Positions 31,365 through 40,539 of a stretch of DNA of 64,000 bases are shown piece after piece. The notes beneath the pieces are model-generated. The model saw nothing but the letters and a program-made list of their open reading frames with translations, was not told where the DNA came from and did not search any database. Source of the DNA: Acetobacterium sp965140355 (lineage in GTDB: Bacteria > Bacillota > Clostridia > Eubacteriales > Eubacteriaceae); NCBI GenBank assembly GCA_965140355.1, contig OZ223194.1, forward strand, positions 1,054,001 through 1,118,000, read 5' to 3'. Position 1 is the first letter of the stretch, and each line of letters starts with the position of its first letter. The position numbers and the translations under genes were made by a program.

Positions 31365-32275
31365 AAACTCACCGCCGTTCCGGTCAGCTCCAGAAAAATA
31401 TCTTCCAAACTTTTTTTACGCTCTTCAATCCGAACCATTCCGACATCATTCTCGATCAATGCTTTACTGAGTTCTGCCATCGCTTGATCCTTGAGTTGCG
31501 GAATAATCAGATAATCCTCCTGCGTTTCCCAGGCAATACGATTTTGACTAAGAAATAATTGCGCTCGATCATTATTTGTCGTCCGAACGGCCAGATGCTT
31601 TCGACTATACTGATGCAACTGCGTTAAACTATCCTGATAAACCAGCTCACCTTCTCTGATAATTCCTACTTGGGTAGCCAACTGATCGATTTCACTCAGC
31701 AAATGGCTGGACACCACAATCGTCATGCCAAACTTTTTCGGTAACAATTGAATCAGCTCCCGCATTTCCTGAATCCCGGCCGGGTCCAGCCCATTGGTGG
31801 GTTCATCTAAAATCAATAACTTCGGGTATCCCAGCAAAGCACTGGCAAAACCCAACCGCTGTTTCATCCCTAACGAATATTGGTTAACTTTTTTATCCTT
31901 TTGTTTATCCAGCCTGACAATCTTTAACACTTCATCAATATTTTTTTTAGGAACGCCACGTAAGGTCTGAAAGATCTGCAGGTTTTCGGCTCCGGTTAAA
32001 TGCCCATAATAACTGGATGATTCAATCAGTGATCCCACCGCTTTCAAGTTCTCCAATCGATTTTTGCCGGTAACTTTTTTTCCAAAAACCTTAATTTCAC
32101 CCGCCGTTGGTTTGGCTAAACCCAAGATCATTTTCAACGTCGTCGATTTCCCCGCACCATTCGGTCCTAAAAAACCATAAATTGCCCCTTCCGGAACCAT
32201 CAGATCAACATCCTTTACCCGCAGAACGTTTCCATATTTTTTGCTAAGACCTTTGGTCTCAATAATATGATTCAT
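31361..32275 (-). CDS. ABC transporter ATPase (BcrA/LanF-like)
   Basis: 304 residues. Walker A GPNGAGKSTTLKMILG, signature YSLGMKQRLGFASALLG and Walker B LLILDEPTNGLDPAGI are intact. The C-terminal extension ends in EERKKSLEDIFLELTG, as in BcrA-type exporters of bacitracin and lantibiotic immunity. It heads the exporter operon and faces a two-component system across a 211-bp divergent intergenic region, the arrangement usual for antibiotic-sensing detox modules. Confidence 0.9.
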   Translation of the reverse strand: MNHIIETKGLSKKYGNVLRVKDVDLMVPEGAIYGFLGPNGAGKSTTLKMILGLAKPTAGEIKVFGKKVTGKNRLENLKAVGSLIESSSYYGHLTGAENLQIFQTLRGVPKKNIDEVLKIVRLDKQKDKKVNQYSLGMKQRLGFASALLGYPKLLILDEPTNGLDPAGIQEMRELIQLLPKKFGMTIVVSSHLLSEIDQLATQVGIIREGELVYQDSLTQLHQYSRKHLAVRTTNNDRAQLFLSQNRIAWETQEDYLIIPQLKDQAMAELSKALIENDVGMVRIEERKKSLEDIFLELTGTAVSL

Positions 32276-32486
32276 AACTATCCACTCCTTCGCACATTTA
32301 TCATTCCCGGCAATCGCCTAAAAGTCTTAAGCTTTGTTGCTTATTTCGGCGTTCACTGTTTATATTTTTATAATAGACCATCAACCTTACATGATTTTGT
32401 CTACTGGCTTACATTTACCTTAATTTTGATTAATGTGACTAGGTTCCGCCGTTTTTTTATGTATAATTAATCGAGGAGAAATACGA

Positions 32487-33206
32487 ATGAATACAATTTT
32501 TGAAGCTAAACTTCTGGTTGTTGATGATGAACCGGAACTATTAATTATGTTAAAAAGAATTTTGAATCAGGCCGGGTTTTCTCAGGTAATTACCGCTGGC
32601 AACTGTCAGCAGGCCCGCGCCTATTTTCACGCCGAACAACCTGATGGGGTCATTTTGGATGTAATGCTGCCTGATGGTGACGGTTTTTCGCTGATGCAGG
32701 AACTTCGGACAAACTCCAACGTCCCAATGCTTTTTTTATCGGCGCGGGATGAAGATGAAAATCGACTCCTTGGTCTTGGTTTAGGTGCCGATGATTATAT
32801 CACCAAACCCTTTCTGCCCCGAGAACTGGTGCTGCGTTTAAGCATTATCTTAAGACGGGTTTACCAACCCGTCCCAATCCAAACAGTTCCCGATGAAACG
32901 TTGATCCTGGGCGATGTCACCATCAATTTCAAAAGCGGCCTTGTTCAAACCAGCAGCGGCGAAAAAACGTTAACTGCCAAAGAACACGCCTTGCTTAAAA
33001 AACTCTGGGAAAATCAGGGCAACATTGTCACCGCCGACAGCCTTTGTCGCAGCGCCTGGGATGATGATCTTTATGGTTACGAAAATACTTTAATGGTTCA
33101 TATCCGGCGCCTGCGCGAAAAAATCGAAAAAAACCCCTCCCAGCCGCAATATCTGCTGACGGTTCGGGGGATGGGTTATAAACTGCGTAAGGAAACAAAC
33201 CAATGA
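32487..33206 (+). CDS. OmpR/PhoB family response regulator
   Basis: 239 residues. The receiver domain has the acidic pair VVDDEPE, the phospho-acceptor VILDVMLPDGDG and the conserved lysine DDYITKPF. A winged-helix DNA-binding domain follows (LTAKEHALLKKLW, VHIRRLREKIE, VRGMGYKLR). The ribosome site GAGGAG lies just before ATG 32487, with a possible -10 TATAAT at 32462. It overlaps the sensor kinase by 4 bp and lies opposite an exporter operon that it probably regulates. Confidence 0.93.
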   Translation: MNTIFEAKLLVVDDEPELLIMLKRILNQAGFSQVITAGNCQQARAYFHAEQPDGVILDVMLPDGDGFSLMQELRTNSNVPMLFLSARDEDENRLLGLGLGADDYITKPFLPRELVLRLSIILRRVYQPVPIQTVPDETLILGDVTINFKSGLVQTSSGEKTLTAKEHALLKKLWENQGNIVTADSLCRSAWDDDLYGYENTLMVHIRRLREKIEKNPSQPQYLLTVRGMGYKLRKETNQ

Positions 33207-34570
33207 AAAGCCTGCGTAAAATCATTACCCGGTCAATTTTGCTGACCGCTATAATCGCACTGTTACTGGTGTTTATCAATATAGTTTTTACCTTTAATTG
33301 GTTGATGAAATATTCCGGAGACAAAACCCCTAAATACTCCGTTTCTGATATTTCGGATGGACTTATCAATACCGACGGGGTTTATTCGCTTAACGGCACC
33401 GCCTTAAAACTAATGACCGAACAATATGCCTGGGCGATGCTAATAAATAAAGATGGCGATGTGATCTGGGATCAAAACTTACCTGAAGATATTCCGAGGC
33501 ATTACACCATAACCGATGTAGCATCATTTTCCCGTTGGTATTTAAATGATTACCCGGTCTCCGTTTGGACGCATCCGGACGGACTGCTGGTTTCCGGTGA
33601 TCCTAAAAACAGCATCTGGAAATATAACATCACCTCTACCGAAGATACCATTTCCCATGTTCCTGATTATATTATTGGTTTTTTTATCTTAAACGTTCTA
33701 ACCGCTCTGGCACTGGCATTATTTATGGGTCTTTGGTTGTTTCGCAAACTCAAACCGATTTATAATGGGATTACCGAACTCCCCAAAAAAAAACCGCTGC
33801 AACTGCCTGTTAATGGGGTTACCGGCGAAGTTGCCCGAATTCTTAATAAAACCTCGGTTATTTTAAACCAACAGGATAAAAAATTATCCGACCGGGATCA
33901 GGCCCGAACCGAATGGATCGCCGGGGTTTCACATGATATTCGCACGCCGTTATCGATGGTGATGGGTTATGCCAGTGAACTGGAAGACAATCCTCATCTG
34001 CCGGTGGCCGAGCAAGACCAGGCTCGAATTATCCGTCAACAAAGCCAGCGGATTAAATCGCTGATCAGCGATCTTAATCTGGCTTCCAAACTGGAATATA
34101 ACGCCCAACCGATTGAGCTGGTCAAAACTTCCCCCGCGGCCTTAGTTCGCAATGTCGCGGTCGATTATCTGAACAACGGTTTGGACGACCCTTATACCCT
34201 TTCCGTCGAAGTCAGCGAAGCTGCCAATGACCCCATTTTGCATTGTGACAAAGCGCTCATCCACCGGGCGCTGACTAACCTTATCGACAACAGCCTCCGC
34301 CACAACCCCTCCGGTTGTACGATCCAGCTATCTGCTGGCAAATCGATCGATGGGTGGGTGATCAAAGTCCGTGACAACGGCCAGGGTTATCCGCCGGAAC
34401 TGCTTAATAACTTAGATACCAGCTCCGAACCACTACTTCTGGGAAATCATGGCCTTGGTCTGCTGATTGTTCGTCGAATCATGAAAATTCATGGCGGCAA
34501 AGCAATTTTTGAAAACGTACCAACCGGCGGATGTATCGCTTCACTTCTTTTTATGCAATCACAATCTTAA
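33203..34570 (+). CDS. Sensor histidine kinase
   Basis: 455 residues. Two membrane helices (about 10-32 and 152-178) flank an extracytoplasmic sensor of around 120 residues. The H-box is WIAGVSHDIRTPLSM, then the N-box NLIDNSLRHNPSG, G1 VRDNGQGYP and G2 NHGLGLLIVRRI. Partner of the preceding regulator (ATGA overlap). The signal is likely an antimicrobial or the cell-envelope stress it causes, inferred from the facing exporter. Confidence 0.92.
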   Translation: MKSLRKIITRSILLTAIIALLLVFINIVFTFNWLMKYSGDKTPKYSVSDISDGLINTDGVYSLNGTALKLMTEQYAWAMLINKDGDVIWDQNLPEDIPRHYTITDVASFSRWYLNDYPVSVWTHPDGLLVSGDPKNSIWKYNITSTEDTISHVPDYIIGFFILNVLTALALALFMGLWLFRKLKPIYNGITELPKKKPLQLPVNGVTGEVARILNKTSVILNQQDKKLSDRDQARTEWIAGVSHDIRTPLSMVMGYASELEDNPHLPVAEQDQARIIRQQSQRIKSLISDLNLASKLEYNAQPIELVKTSPAALVRNVAVDYLNNGLDDPYTLSVEVSEAANDPILHCDKALIHRALTNLIDNSLRHNPSGCTIQLSAGKSIDGWVIKVRDNGQGYPPELLNNLDTSSEPLLLGNHGLGLLIVRRIMKIHGGKAIFENVPTGGCIASLLFMQSQS

Positions 34571-34581
34571 ACACTAAACCT

Positions 34582-34625
34582 TAAAACCCCTGCAAATTGA
34601 TCTGAGATCCATCCGCAGGGGTTTA
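34582..34625 (+). terminator. Terminator after the histidine kinase
   Basis: AAACCCCTGC pairs with GCAGGGGTTT around a loop of about 20 nt; a T-rich tail follows on the plus strand. It also separates the convergent bioY gene. Confidence 0.85.
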
Positions 34626-34651
34626 TTTATCCCATTATTGATTGGGCTTCT

Positions 34652-35224
34652 TTAACGTTCTTTACTTTTTAGACCACTCACAAAAGGAGCCAGTCTTTGA
34701 GCCAGAAAAATACTCAATGCCATTTTGATTAAATCGCCAGGCAGGGTCATTACAAACCCGGACATCACCAAGGCGGTGGCGCCAATCGGTGTATTTAAAT
34801 AGTAATTTGCAATAAAATAATACCAGGGCAGCCCAAATGCATAAATTGCGCCGGTTCCGGCTAAAACCGCAATAAACATCTGCCGCGTCGAATTGGCGGT
34901 ATTTTTTTCAGCCACCTTTCCGGTCACAAAAGCGCCCACGGCAAAACCGATAAGATAACCAAAACTTGGTTTAAACACATACATCAAACCGCCACCGCCA
35001 GTGAATACCGGCAGACCCGCCAGACCAATTAAAATATATCCCAGCATCGCCATCAGCCCCCCTCTGGCTCCTAATAAAAGCCCGGCCAATAAAACAAACA
35101 ATGTCTGCAGGGAAAAGGGGATTCCCGGCAGCGGAATTTTAATAACTGCACCCACTGCCATCAGGGCTACAAACATCCCGCCAAACACCAGTGTTTTTAT
35201 CTCAATTTTATTTTTTTCAATCAT
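34652..35224 (-). CDS. bioY: Biotin transporter BioY
   Basis: 190 residues with six membrane helices. BioY hallmarks: KIPLPGIPFSLQTLFVLLAG near the start, GLLLGARGGLMAML, GGGGLMYVFKPSFGYLIGF and the final PGDLIKM. BioY is the substrate-binding S-component of an ECF importer for biotin. ATG 35224 lies 8 bp after AAAGGA and is preferred to 35233. It follows birA by 3 codons or so and shares the BirA-box promoter, so biotin status controls its supply. Confidence 0.95.
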   Translation of the reverse strand: MIEKNKIEIKTLVFGGMFVALMAVGAVIKIPLPGIPFSLQTLFVLLAGLLLGARGGLMAMLGYILIGLAGLPVFTGGGGLMYVFKPSFGYLIGFAVGAFVTGKVAEKNTANSTRQMFIAVLAGTGAIYAFGLPWYYFIANYYLNTPIGATALVMSGFVMTLPGDLIKMALSIFLAQRLAPFVSGLKSKER

Positions 35225-35236
35225 TAAAGCCATCCT

Positions 35237-36218
35237 TTATTCTAATTTTCTAATGCTGATCTCCCCCGAACTCAGGGTTTCAATTATGCCTTTACTATTT
35301 TTAATGACCAGTCCGCCATCGTTACTGATATCGATGGCAGTTGCCACTTCCCAGTCATTGTTCCTAAAAACCTTAATTTGTTTGCCTAAAACCATCGACT
35401 GGGTTTTATATTCGGCCAGAAAATCCCGATTGGTAAGATTCTCGCAAATTTTTAGTACTTCATTAATAATTTCCGCCGCCAGCCGATTACGAGTTAAATC
35501 ATCTGGTTTTTCTACAAACAAAGCCCCAACAATATCTTCCAGTTCTTTCGGCAACGCTGTTTCCGGCATTTTAAAATTCACGCCAATTCCGATGATCACA
35601 AACTCAAACTGGCCGTTTTCAAAATTGGTCACCGCTTCGGTGAGAATCCCGACAATTTTCCGTTCGCCCAAATAGATATCATTCACCCACTTAATTTGGG
35701 TATCAATGCCGGTCACTTTTTTGATGGCCCGACAAACCCCTACCGCTGCTCCGGTGGTTAACAACACGGCATCCTGAGCGGCAACGTCAGGACGTAACAC
35801 TAAACTCAAATAAATCCCGCTTTTCGGCGGCGAATAAAATAAACGACCCATCCGGCCCCGGCCTTGAGTTTGTTCCTCAGAAATAATCACCGTTTTGGTT
35901 TTTAGCCCCTTCAAGCGCCAGTTTTTTGGCTTCCTGATTAGTGGAACCCAGGGTTTTATAAACGAGCAGTTCAAGCGCCTGATTGTTTTGCGAAAGCCAA
36001 GGGGTTATTCCTTCCACCGACATCAGATCCGATTCACTTTTTAACCGGTAGCCTTTGTTGGTGGTCGACGCTATTTCATACCCCTCTTCTTTTAATCCTT
36101 TGATGGCCTTCCAAATAGCAGACCGCGAAACATTCAAGGTGCTGGCCAGCATTTCACCCGAGAGATACGTTGCTCTATTTTCTTCCAAAATTTTTAACAA
36201 TTTTTGTTTTGTCGACAT
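35237..36218 (-). pseudogene. birA: Bifunctional biotin ligase/repressor BirA, frameshifted
   Basis: About 325 residues over two frames. The N-terminal frame (start ATG 36218 after AGAGGTGAAG) holds a winged helix, LNVSRSAIWKAIKGLKEEGY, and the start of the ligase (YKTLGSTNQEAKKLAL). The second frame holds the biotinyl-AMP loop QTQGRGRMGR, DIQIKWVNDIYLG and the C-terminal SH3-like cap. Removing one base of the five-T run at 35899-35903 rejoins them. BirA attaches biotin to carboxylases and represses biotin genes; because it is normally required, a sequencing indel is more likely than true loss. It is autoregulated by the operator at 36253. Confidence 0.87.
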
Positions 36219-36236
36219 TTCTTCACCTCTGTTGGT

Positions 36237-36265
36237 ATTTTAACTAAAAAAAAACCTATTGTCAA
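36237..36265 (-). promoter_or_regulatory. Promoter of birA-bioY, overlapped by the BirA operator
   Basis: Minus strand TTGACA (36260-36265), 17-bp spacer, TAAAAT (36237-36242). The -35 box is within one half-site of the BirA inverted repeat, so repressor binding would block polymerase. Confidence 0.9.
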
Positions 36266-36296
36266 CCAATAAAAATAATTTGGTTGACAATAGGTT
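36253..36296 (-). promoter_or_regulatory. BirA operator, also terminator-like
   Basis: A perfect 15-bp inverted repeat with a 14-bp spacer (arms 36253-36267 and 36282-36296) contains the BirA box TTGTCAACC-N14-GGTTGACAA. It lies between the dipeptidase stop (36304) and birA. In RNA the same arms form a hairpin followed by T9 on the minus strand, so it may also terminate the upstream transcript. Confidence 0.9.
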
Positions 36297-36303
36297 TTTG
36301 TCT

Positions 36304-37575
36304 TTATTGCGCCAATACTTCCAACGCTTTTACAATGATCTCAAAATTCTTTCGCATGCTTTCAATACTCCAGAATTCATCGGTTTGATGACAGCTATTT
36401 TCCTCGCCGGGAAAAACCCCACCAAAAGCGACCGAATTTTTAAATGCTCTGGCATAAGTTCCCCCACCGGATACAATCGGCCCCGAGTGATCCCCGGTAT
36501 AATCGGCATATATCTTTTGCAGCGAAGTAACTAAAAAGCTGTCCCGATCGACATGCAAGGGCAACGTTTCATGATCCATTGCCAGTGTAAAACCAAGATC
36601 GGCCGTCGCTTTTTGGATGGCCTCAAGAATAACTTGTCCCTTTAAAGTCACCGGATAACGAATATCGCAACGCAGCACCGCTTTTTTAGCATCGACGTGG
36701 ACAATCGCTGGATTTAACGACAATTCGCCTGAGACCTCGTCCGTAAACGCAATCCCCAAACCTTCCGGTGTTGCCCGTTTAAGAAGTTTCAAAAGCGGAT
36801 GATCAATTCCTGCCGCATTTAATTCGTCGGCCAATTTAATCAGGGCATTGTCACCCTTTTGCGGTTCCGAAGCATGCGCTGATTTACCTTTGGCTTCATA
36901 AGTCTGCCCATTAAAAACTGCTTTAGCGTAATCCGGCACCGAATTTATCTGTTTCCCGCTGTTAAATTCCAGCACCGGCTGATTCTGTTCCAGTTCTTTT
37001 TCAAAAGTCACATGCAGAATGCCTTTTTCGGCAAAAATAACCGGATAACCAGAATCCGGTGAAAAAGAATATTGCGGTATTTCTTCAGTTTCTTTATAAT
37101 GCTGCATACAAGCCCAATTTCCGCCTTCTTCGTCACCGCCAATAATCAGACGCACCCGTTTATTTAGCGGAACTTTGGCATCTTCGAGGGCTTTTAAGGC
37201 GAATAAAACGACCATCGTGAGGCCTTTATCGTCCAACGTTCCGCGCCCGTAAATTTTATCACCGTCAATGGTCAAATCAAAAGGCGGCACTGTCCAGTCA
37301 TCGCCAACCTCGACCGTATCAATATGAGTGATGGCGGCCACCATTTCCGAACCTTCTCCGATTTCTAAGTAACCACAATAACCATCGCAGTTTTTAGTTT
37401 TAAAACCAAAACGTTCGCCAAGCGCCAAAACGTAATTAATGGCCTCATTGATATTTGTCCCCAATGGCGCTTCCGGCGTAATTGCTCCGGCATTGCCATT
37501 GATGGTCTTTATTTTTAATAACCCCCGCAGCGCATCCAATAATGCTTCCTGATTAAAAGGCATTGTCATTTTCAT
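36304..37575 (-). CDS. M20 family dipeptidase (PepV/Sapep type), copy A
   Basis: About 423 residues. Zinc ligands and catalytic residues of the family are visible: AAITHIDTVEVGDDW, GRGTLDDKGLTMV, IIGGDEEGGNWACM, FSPDSGYPVIFAEKG and the C-terminal ENSCHQTDEFW. A lid domain separates the halves. These enzymes hydrolyse dipeptides, often with D- or beta-amino acids, in the cytosol. Several ATGs lie close together; 37575 gives the best spacing from GAGG. It lies 64 bp after a close paralogue and is probably co-transcribed with it. Confidence 0.9.
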   Translation of the reverse strand: MKMTMPFNQEALLDALRGLLKIKTINGNAGAITPEAPLGTNINEAINYVLALGERFGFKTKNCDGYCGYLEIGEGSEMVAAITHIDTVEVGDDWTVPPFDLTIDGDKIYGRGTLDDKGLTMVVLFALKALEDAKVPLNKRVRLIIGGDEEGGNWACMQHYKETEEIPQYSFSPDSGYPVIFAEKGILHVTFEKELEQNQPVLEFNSGKQINSVPDYAKAVFNGQTYEAKGKSAHASEPQKGDNALIKLADELNAAGIDHPLLKLLKRATPEGLGIAFTDEVSGELSLNPAIVHVDAKKAVLRCDIRYPVTLKGQVILEAIQKATADLGFTLAMDHETLPLHVDRDSFLVTSLQKIYADYTGDHSGPIVSGGGTYARAFKNSVAFGGVFPGEENSCHQTDEFWSIESMRKNFEIIVKALEVLAQ

Positions 37576-37639
37576 CTCCATTTCCTCGTATTGATCGTTA
37601 ATTGCAACGGTTAAACAATCGTGGTTTTGAGTTCAGTTT

Positions 37640-38905
37640 TCATTGTACCAAACTTTCCAATGCTTTCGCGATAATATCAAAATTTTTCTTCATACTTTTA
37701 ATACTCCAGTATTCGTCGGTCTGATGACAGGTGTTCGGTTCCTCCGGGAAACGCCCCCCAAAAGCCACGGCATTATCAAAGGCCCGGGCATAGGTCCCGC
37801 CGCCAATAACTTTAGGCCCGCTTTTATCACCGGTGTAATCTTCGTATATTTTTTGCAGCACCTCAACCAGATAACTTTCTTTATCAAGATGTAATGGCGC
37901 CATATCATAATTAATGTTAACGTCAAATCCCAGCGGACGCACCGCTTGAGCAATGCGATTACGGATATCGGCTCCGTTCATCGTAACGGGATATCGGATA
38001 TCACATTTTAACACCGCTTTATCCTGATTGACATTAGCAATTGATGGGTTTATGGTCAATTTTCCCGATATTTCATCTTCAACATCAATATTCAAACCTT
38101 CTGATGATGCAATCTCAACGAGATCCAGAAAAGGATGTTCCACCCCCAACGTTCTTAACTTCTGCGTTAACAGAAACATCGCATTAATCCCTTCCTGCGG
38201 TTGTGAAGCATGGGCAGGCTTCCCGATACTCTCATAAACGGTATCACGGACAATAGCCTTGGCATAATCGGGAACCGTATTAATCTGGCTGCCACTAAAA
38301 AAGCCCAATTCCGGAATCGTCGGCTCCAGCTTTTTTTTGATACAAACATTTAAGATTCCCTTTTCGGCAAAAATAGCCGGATATCCGGAATCGGGTGAAA
38401 AAGCATAGGTTGGCGGTTCTTCCGTCAACTTATAATGATTCATGCAATGCCACTCCTCGCCTTCTTCATCCCCGCCGATAATCAGACGAACCCGTTTATT
38501 TATCGGAACACCGCTTTCAGCCAGCGCTTTCATCGCATAAAGGGCGACCATGGTTGGTCCTTTATCGTCGATTGTTCCCCGACCATAAGCTTTGTCTCCG
38601 TCAATCGTCAGATCAAAAGGGTTAACCGACCAGCCCGTTCCCACCGGAACCGTATCCACATGGGTAAGGATACCAATCATTTCCTCACCTTGTCCCATTT
38701 CAATATAGCCACAATAACCATCGCAATTTTTTGTTTTAAAACCAAAACTTTTTCCGAGTGCCAGAACATAGTTAATGGCATTGTTGATTCCTATGCCCAA
38801 GGGTGCTTCCGGGACAATCGCTCCGGCATCGGCATTGGTTGAATCAATTTGCAGCAGTCCCTTCAAATCACTTAACAGTTTTTTTTCGTTCAAATTATAA
38901 TTCAT
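37640..38905 (-). CDS. M20 family dipeptidase (PepV/Sapep type), copy B
   Basis: 421 residues, colinear with copy A over the whole length: GILTHVDTVPVGTGW, GRGTIDDKGPTMVALYAMKA, IIGGDEEGEEWHCMNHY, FSPDSGYPAIFAEKGI and PNTCHQTDEYW. Both zinc sites look intact in both copies, so the pair is a tandem duplication with possible divergence in substrate. The start overlaps the end of the DUF1653 gene by 11 bp, suggesting coupled translation. Confidence 0.9.
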   Translation of the reverse strand: MNYNLNEKKLLSDLKGLLQIDSTNADAGAIVPEAPLGIGINNAINYVLALGKSFGFKTKNCDGYCGYIEMGQGEEMIGILTHVDTVPVGTGWSVNPFDLTIDGDKAYGRGTIDDKGPTMVALYAMKALAESGVPINKRVRLIIGGDEEGEEWHCMNHYKLTEEPPTYAFSPDSGYPAIFAEKGILNVCIKKKLEPTIPELGFFSGSQINTVPDYAKAIVRDTVYESIGKPAHASQPQEGINAMFLLTQKLRTLGVEHPFLDLVEIASSEGLNIDVEDEISGKLTINPSIANVNQDKAVLKCDIRYPVTMNGADIRNRIAQAVRPLGFDVNINYDMAPLHLDKESYLVEVLQKIYEDYTGDKSGPKVIGGGTYARAFDNAVAFGGRFPEEPNTCHQTDEYWSIKSMKKNFDIIAKALESLVQ

Positions 38906-39140
38906 TCGATTTAGGTTTTACCTCTCCAATATATTCAAAACGCTGCTGGCTTTTTCCATCACGTTCGATGGTTTCGTTCCACATCACTGCTGGCCGAACC
39001 CAAATTGTGCCAGCTCCGTACAATGGTCGATAAATCACCATCAACTCCAATGTTTCACTATGTGTTGCCACACCAATCACTTCATATTCATTTCCTTTAA
39101 AATGCCGATAACGTCCAAGTTTAATGGTTTTCTGTTCCAT
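38895..39140 (-). CDS. DUF1653 family protein
   Basis: 81 residues: LGRYRHFKGNEYEVIGVATH, LELMVIYRPLYG, TIWVRPAVMWNETI and RFEYIGE form the DUF1653 signature, a small beta-rich domain of unknown function. First gene of the dipeptidase transcript, behind the promoter at 39188. The 11-bp overlap with the following gene is in a different frame. Confidence 0.88.
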   Translation of the reverse strand: MEQKTIKLGRYRHFKGNEYEVIGVATHSETLELMVIYRPLYGAGTIWVRPAVMWNETIERDGKSQQRFEYIGEVKPKSNEL

Positions 39141-39187
39141 AATATCACGCTTTCACTTTTTTCTTTCTTCTTCCCGTAAATCGTGAT

Positions 39188-39216
39188 ATTATATATGAAG
39201 ATTCTTAAGAAAACAA
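39188..39216 (-). promoter_or_regulatory. Promoter of the DUF1653-dipeptidase operon
   Basis: Minus strand TTGTTT (39211-39216), 17-bp spacer, TATAAT (39188-39193), about 48 bp before the DUF1653 start. Confidence 0.75.
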
Positions 39217-39285
39217 CAAAAATTCGGGACTGATTTAACCACTCTCAAAAATCTATCATTGATCCCGTTGACAATTCAATCGGCT

Positions 39286-39367
39286 ATTGCGAAATCAAAA
39301 ATCGCCTAAAATTTTCAGCCCTCTGCTTTCAACAACCAGCCGTGAGGTTTATGACTACTTTCGCAAT
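39286..39367. repeat. Possible short relative of the palindromic repeat
   Basis: ATTGCGAAA at 39286-39294 is repeated inverted as TTTCGCAAT at 39359-39367. The same termini bound the element at 45408-45566. The inside is shorter and not clearly alike, so relation is tentative. Confidence 0.35.
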
Positions 39368-39399
39368 TATTTAAGTGATTCAAAATAAGGAGATTTATT

Positions 39400-39774
39400 A
39401 TGAAGCAATGTTTTTCTTGTGGTATTGATCTTGACGATGATGAAGTTTATGAAGTAAAAGGTAAAATTTTTTGTGACGATTGCGCCCTCGGCCAACATAA
39501 ATTCACGCAAAGCTGTGACCCCAGTGCGGTGCTTAGCGCTAAACTTGATCGCCAGCGTTCGGGACATATTGGAACCCAGGGTTTAACGCCGCGTCAAAAA
39601 GAGTTTTATGACTATATAAAGGAATGTAATGGTGTCACACTTCCTCAATTTGTTGCCAAATTCGGCCTTAGCGCTGAAGAGATCAGTTCGGACTTAGTTG
39701 TTTTAAGACATGCTGAACTGAGTAAAGGACAAAAACGAGACGATGGTGTTTATTTTGTCCTTTGGGAATCCTGA
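39400..39774 (+). CDS. Zinc-finger plus winged-helix-like small protein (hypothetical)
   Basis: 124 residues. The N-terminus has a LIM/ribbon-like metal site (CFSCGIDLDDDEVYEVKGKI then FCDDCALGQH). From about residue 66 the sequence LTPRQKEFYDYIKECNGVTL and LSAEEISSDLVVLRHAELSK looks like a helix-turn-helix domain. A small zinc-dependent regulator is plausible but unproven. The ribosome site AAGGAG lies 9 bp before the ATG. Confidence 0.65.
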   Translation: MKQCFSCGIDLDDDEVYEVKGKIFCDDCALGQHKFTQSCDPSAVLSAKLDRQRSGHIGTQGLTPRQKEFYDYIKECNGVTLPQFVAKFGLSAEEISSDLVVLRHAELSKGQKRDDGVYFVLWES

Positions 39775-39860
39775 TGCTTAAATTTCAATAACCAATCACA
39801 ATAAAAAATATGCTAACCTGATTTATTATTATCGTATAATTTAACATAAAGGAGTTTATT

Positions 39861-40490
39861 ATGAAAACGAGACCAGAAATTAAACTCATTGCCAAGCAGA
39901 ACTTTTCCGATAATTACTGGATCAGTGTTGGTGCGACCATTTTAGCCTTTATCGTAATTGGTGCCGCTTCTGGCGTTTCCACATTTATTATGGGACTGGG
40001 GGCCCTTTTAGTTGGCCCTCCAATGATGGTTGGTTTGCAGTATTTTTCCCTTTGGGTTTACCGCGGTGATGCACCGACTCCAACAATTGAAGATATGTTT
40101 AAAATTGGTTTTTCCGGTTATGGCCGAAAATTAGGTGGCATGCTTTGGATGGAATTATTTGTTTTTCTTTGGTCACTACTTTTGGTTATCCCCGGTATTA
40201 TCAAAGCCATCGCCTATTCTTTCACCCCCTATATCCTGGCTGAATATCCTAACGTCCCCGCTACCGAAGCCATTCGAATCTCGATGCGGATGACCCAAGG
40301 TTATAAAGGTGATATTTTTATTATGTCCTTAAGCTTTTTAGGATGGTTTTTGCTAAGTAGCTTAACGGCGGGTCTTGTGGGAATTTTTTATGTGAACCCC
40401 TATTTTTATACCAGTATGGCCGGTCTTTATGAAGAATTAAAAGAACACGCCCTTCAAAACGGCGTCGTTAGTTTGGACGAATTGGGTTAA
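39861..40490 (+). CDS. DUF975 family membrane protein
   Basis: 209 residues with about five membrane helices. The opening KTRPEIKLIAKQNFSDNYW and later YILAEYPNVPATEAIRIS followed by RMTQGYKGDIF are the conserved parts of DUF975. Function unknown. Start is 8 bp after AAAGGAG. A strong hairpin follows the stop. Confidence 0.88.
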   Translation: MKTRPEIKLIAKQNFSDNYWISVGATILAFIVIGAASGVSTFIMGLGALLVGPPMMVGLQYFSLWVYRGDAPTPTIEDMFKIGFSGYGRKLGGMLWMELFVFLWSLLLVIPGIIKAIAYSFTPYILAEYPNVPATEAIRISMRMTQGYKGDIFIMSLSFLGWFLLSSLTAGLVGIFYVNPYFYTSMAGLYEELKEHALQNGVVSLDELG

Positions 40491-40497
40491 GTTCTCC

Positions 40498-40538
40498 CCC
40501 AGATGGAAGATTAATTCTTCATCTGGGGGTTCATTTTT
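40498..40538. terminator. Terminator between DUF975 and DUF3021 genes
   Basis: CCCCCAGATG and CATCTGGGGG close a stem with further pairing inside; T-rich tails follow, suited to the plus-strand gene and possibly to the convergent one. Confidence 0.85.
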
Positions 40539-40539
40539 C

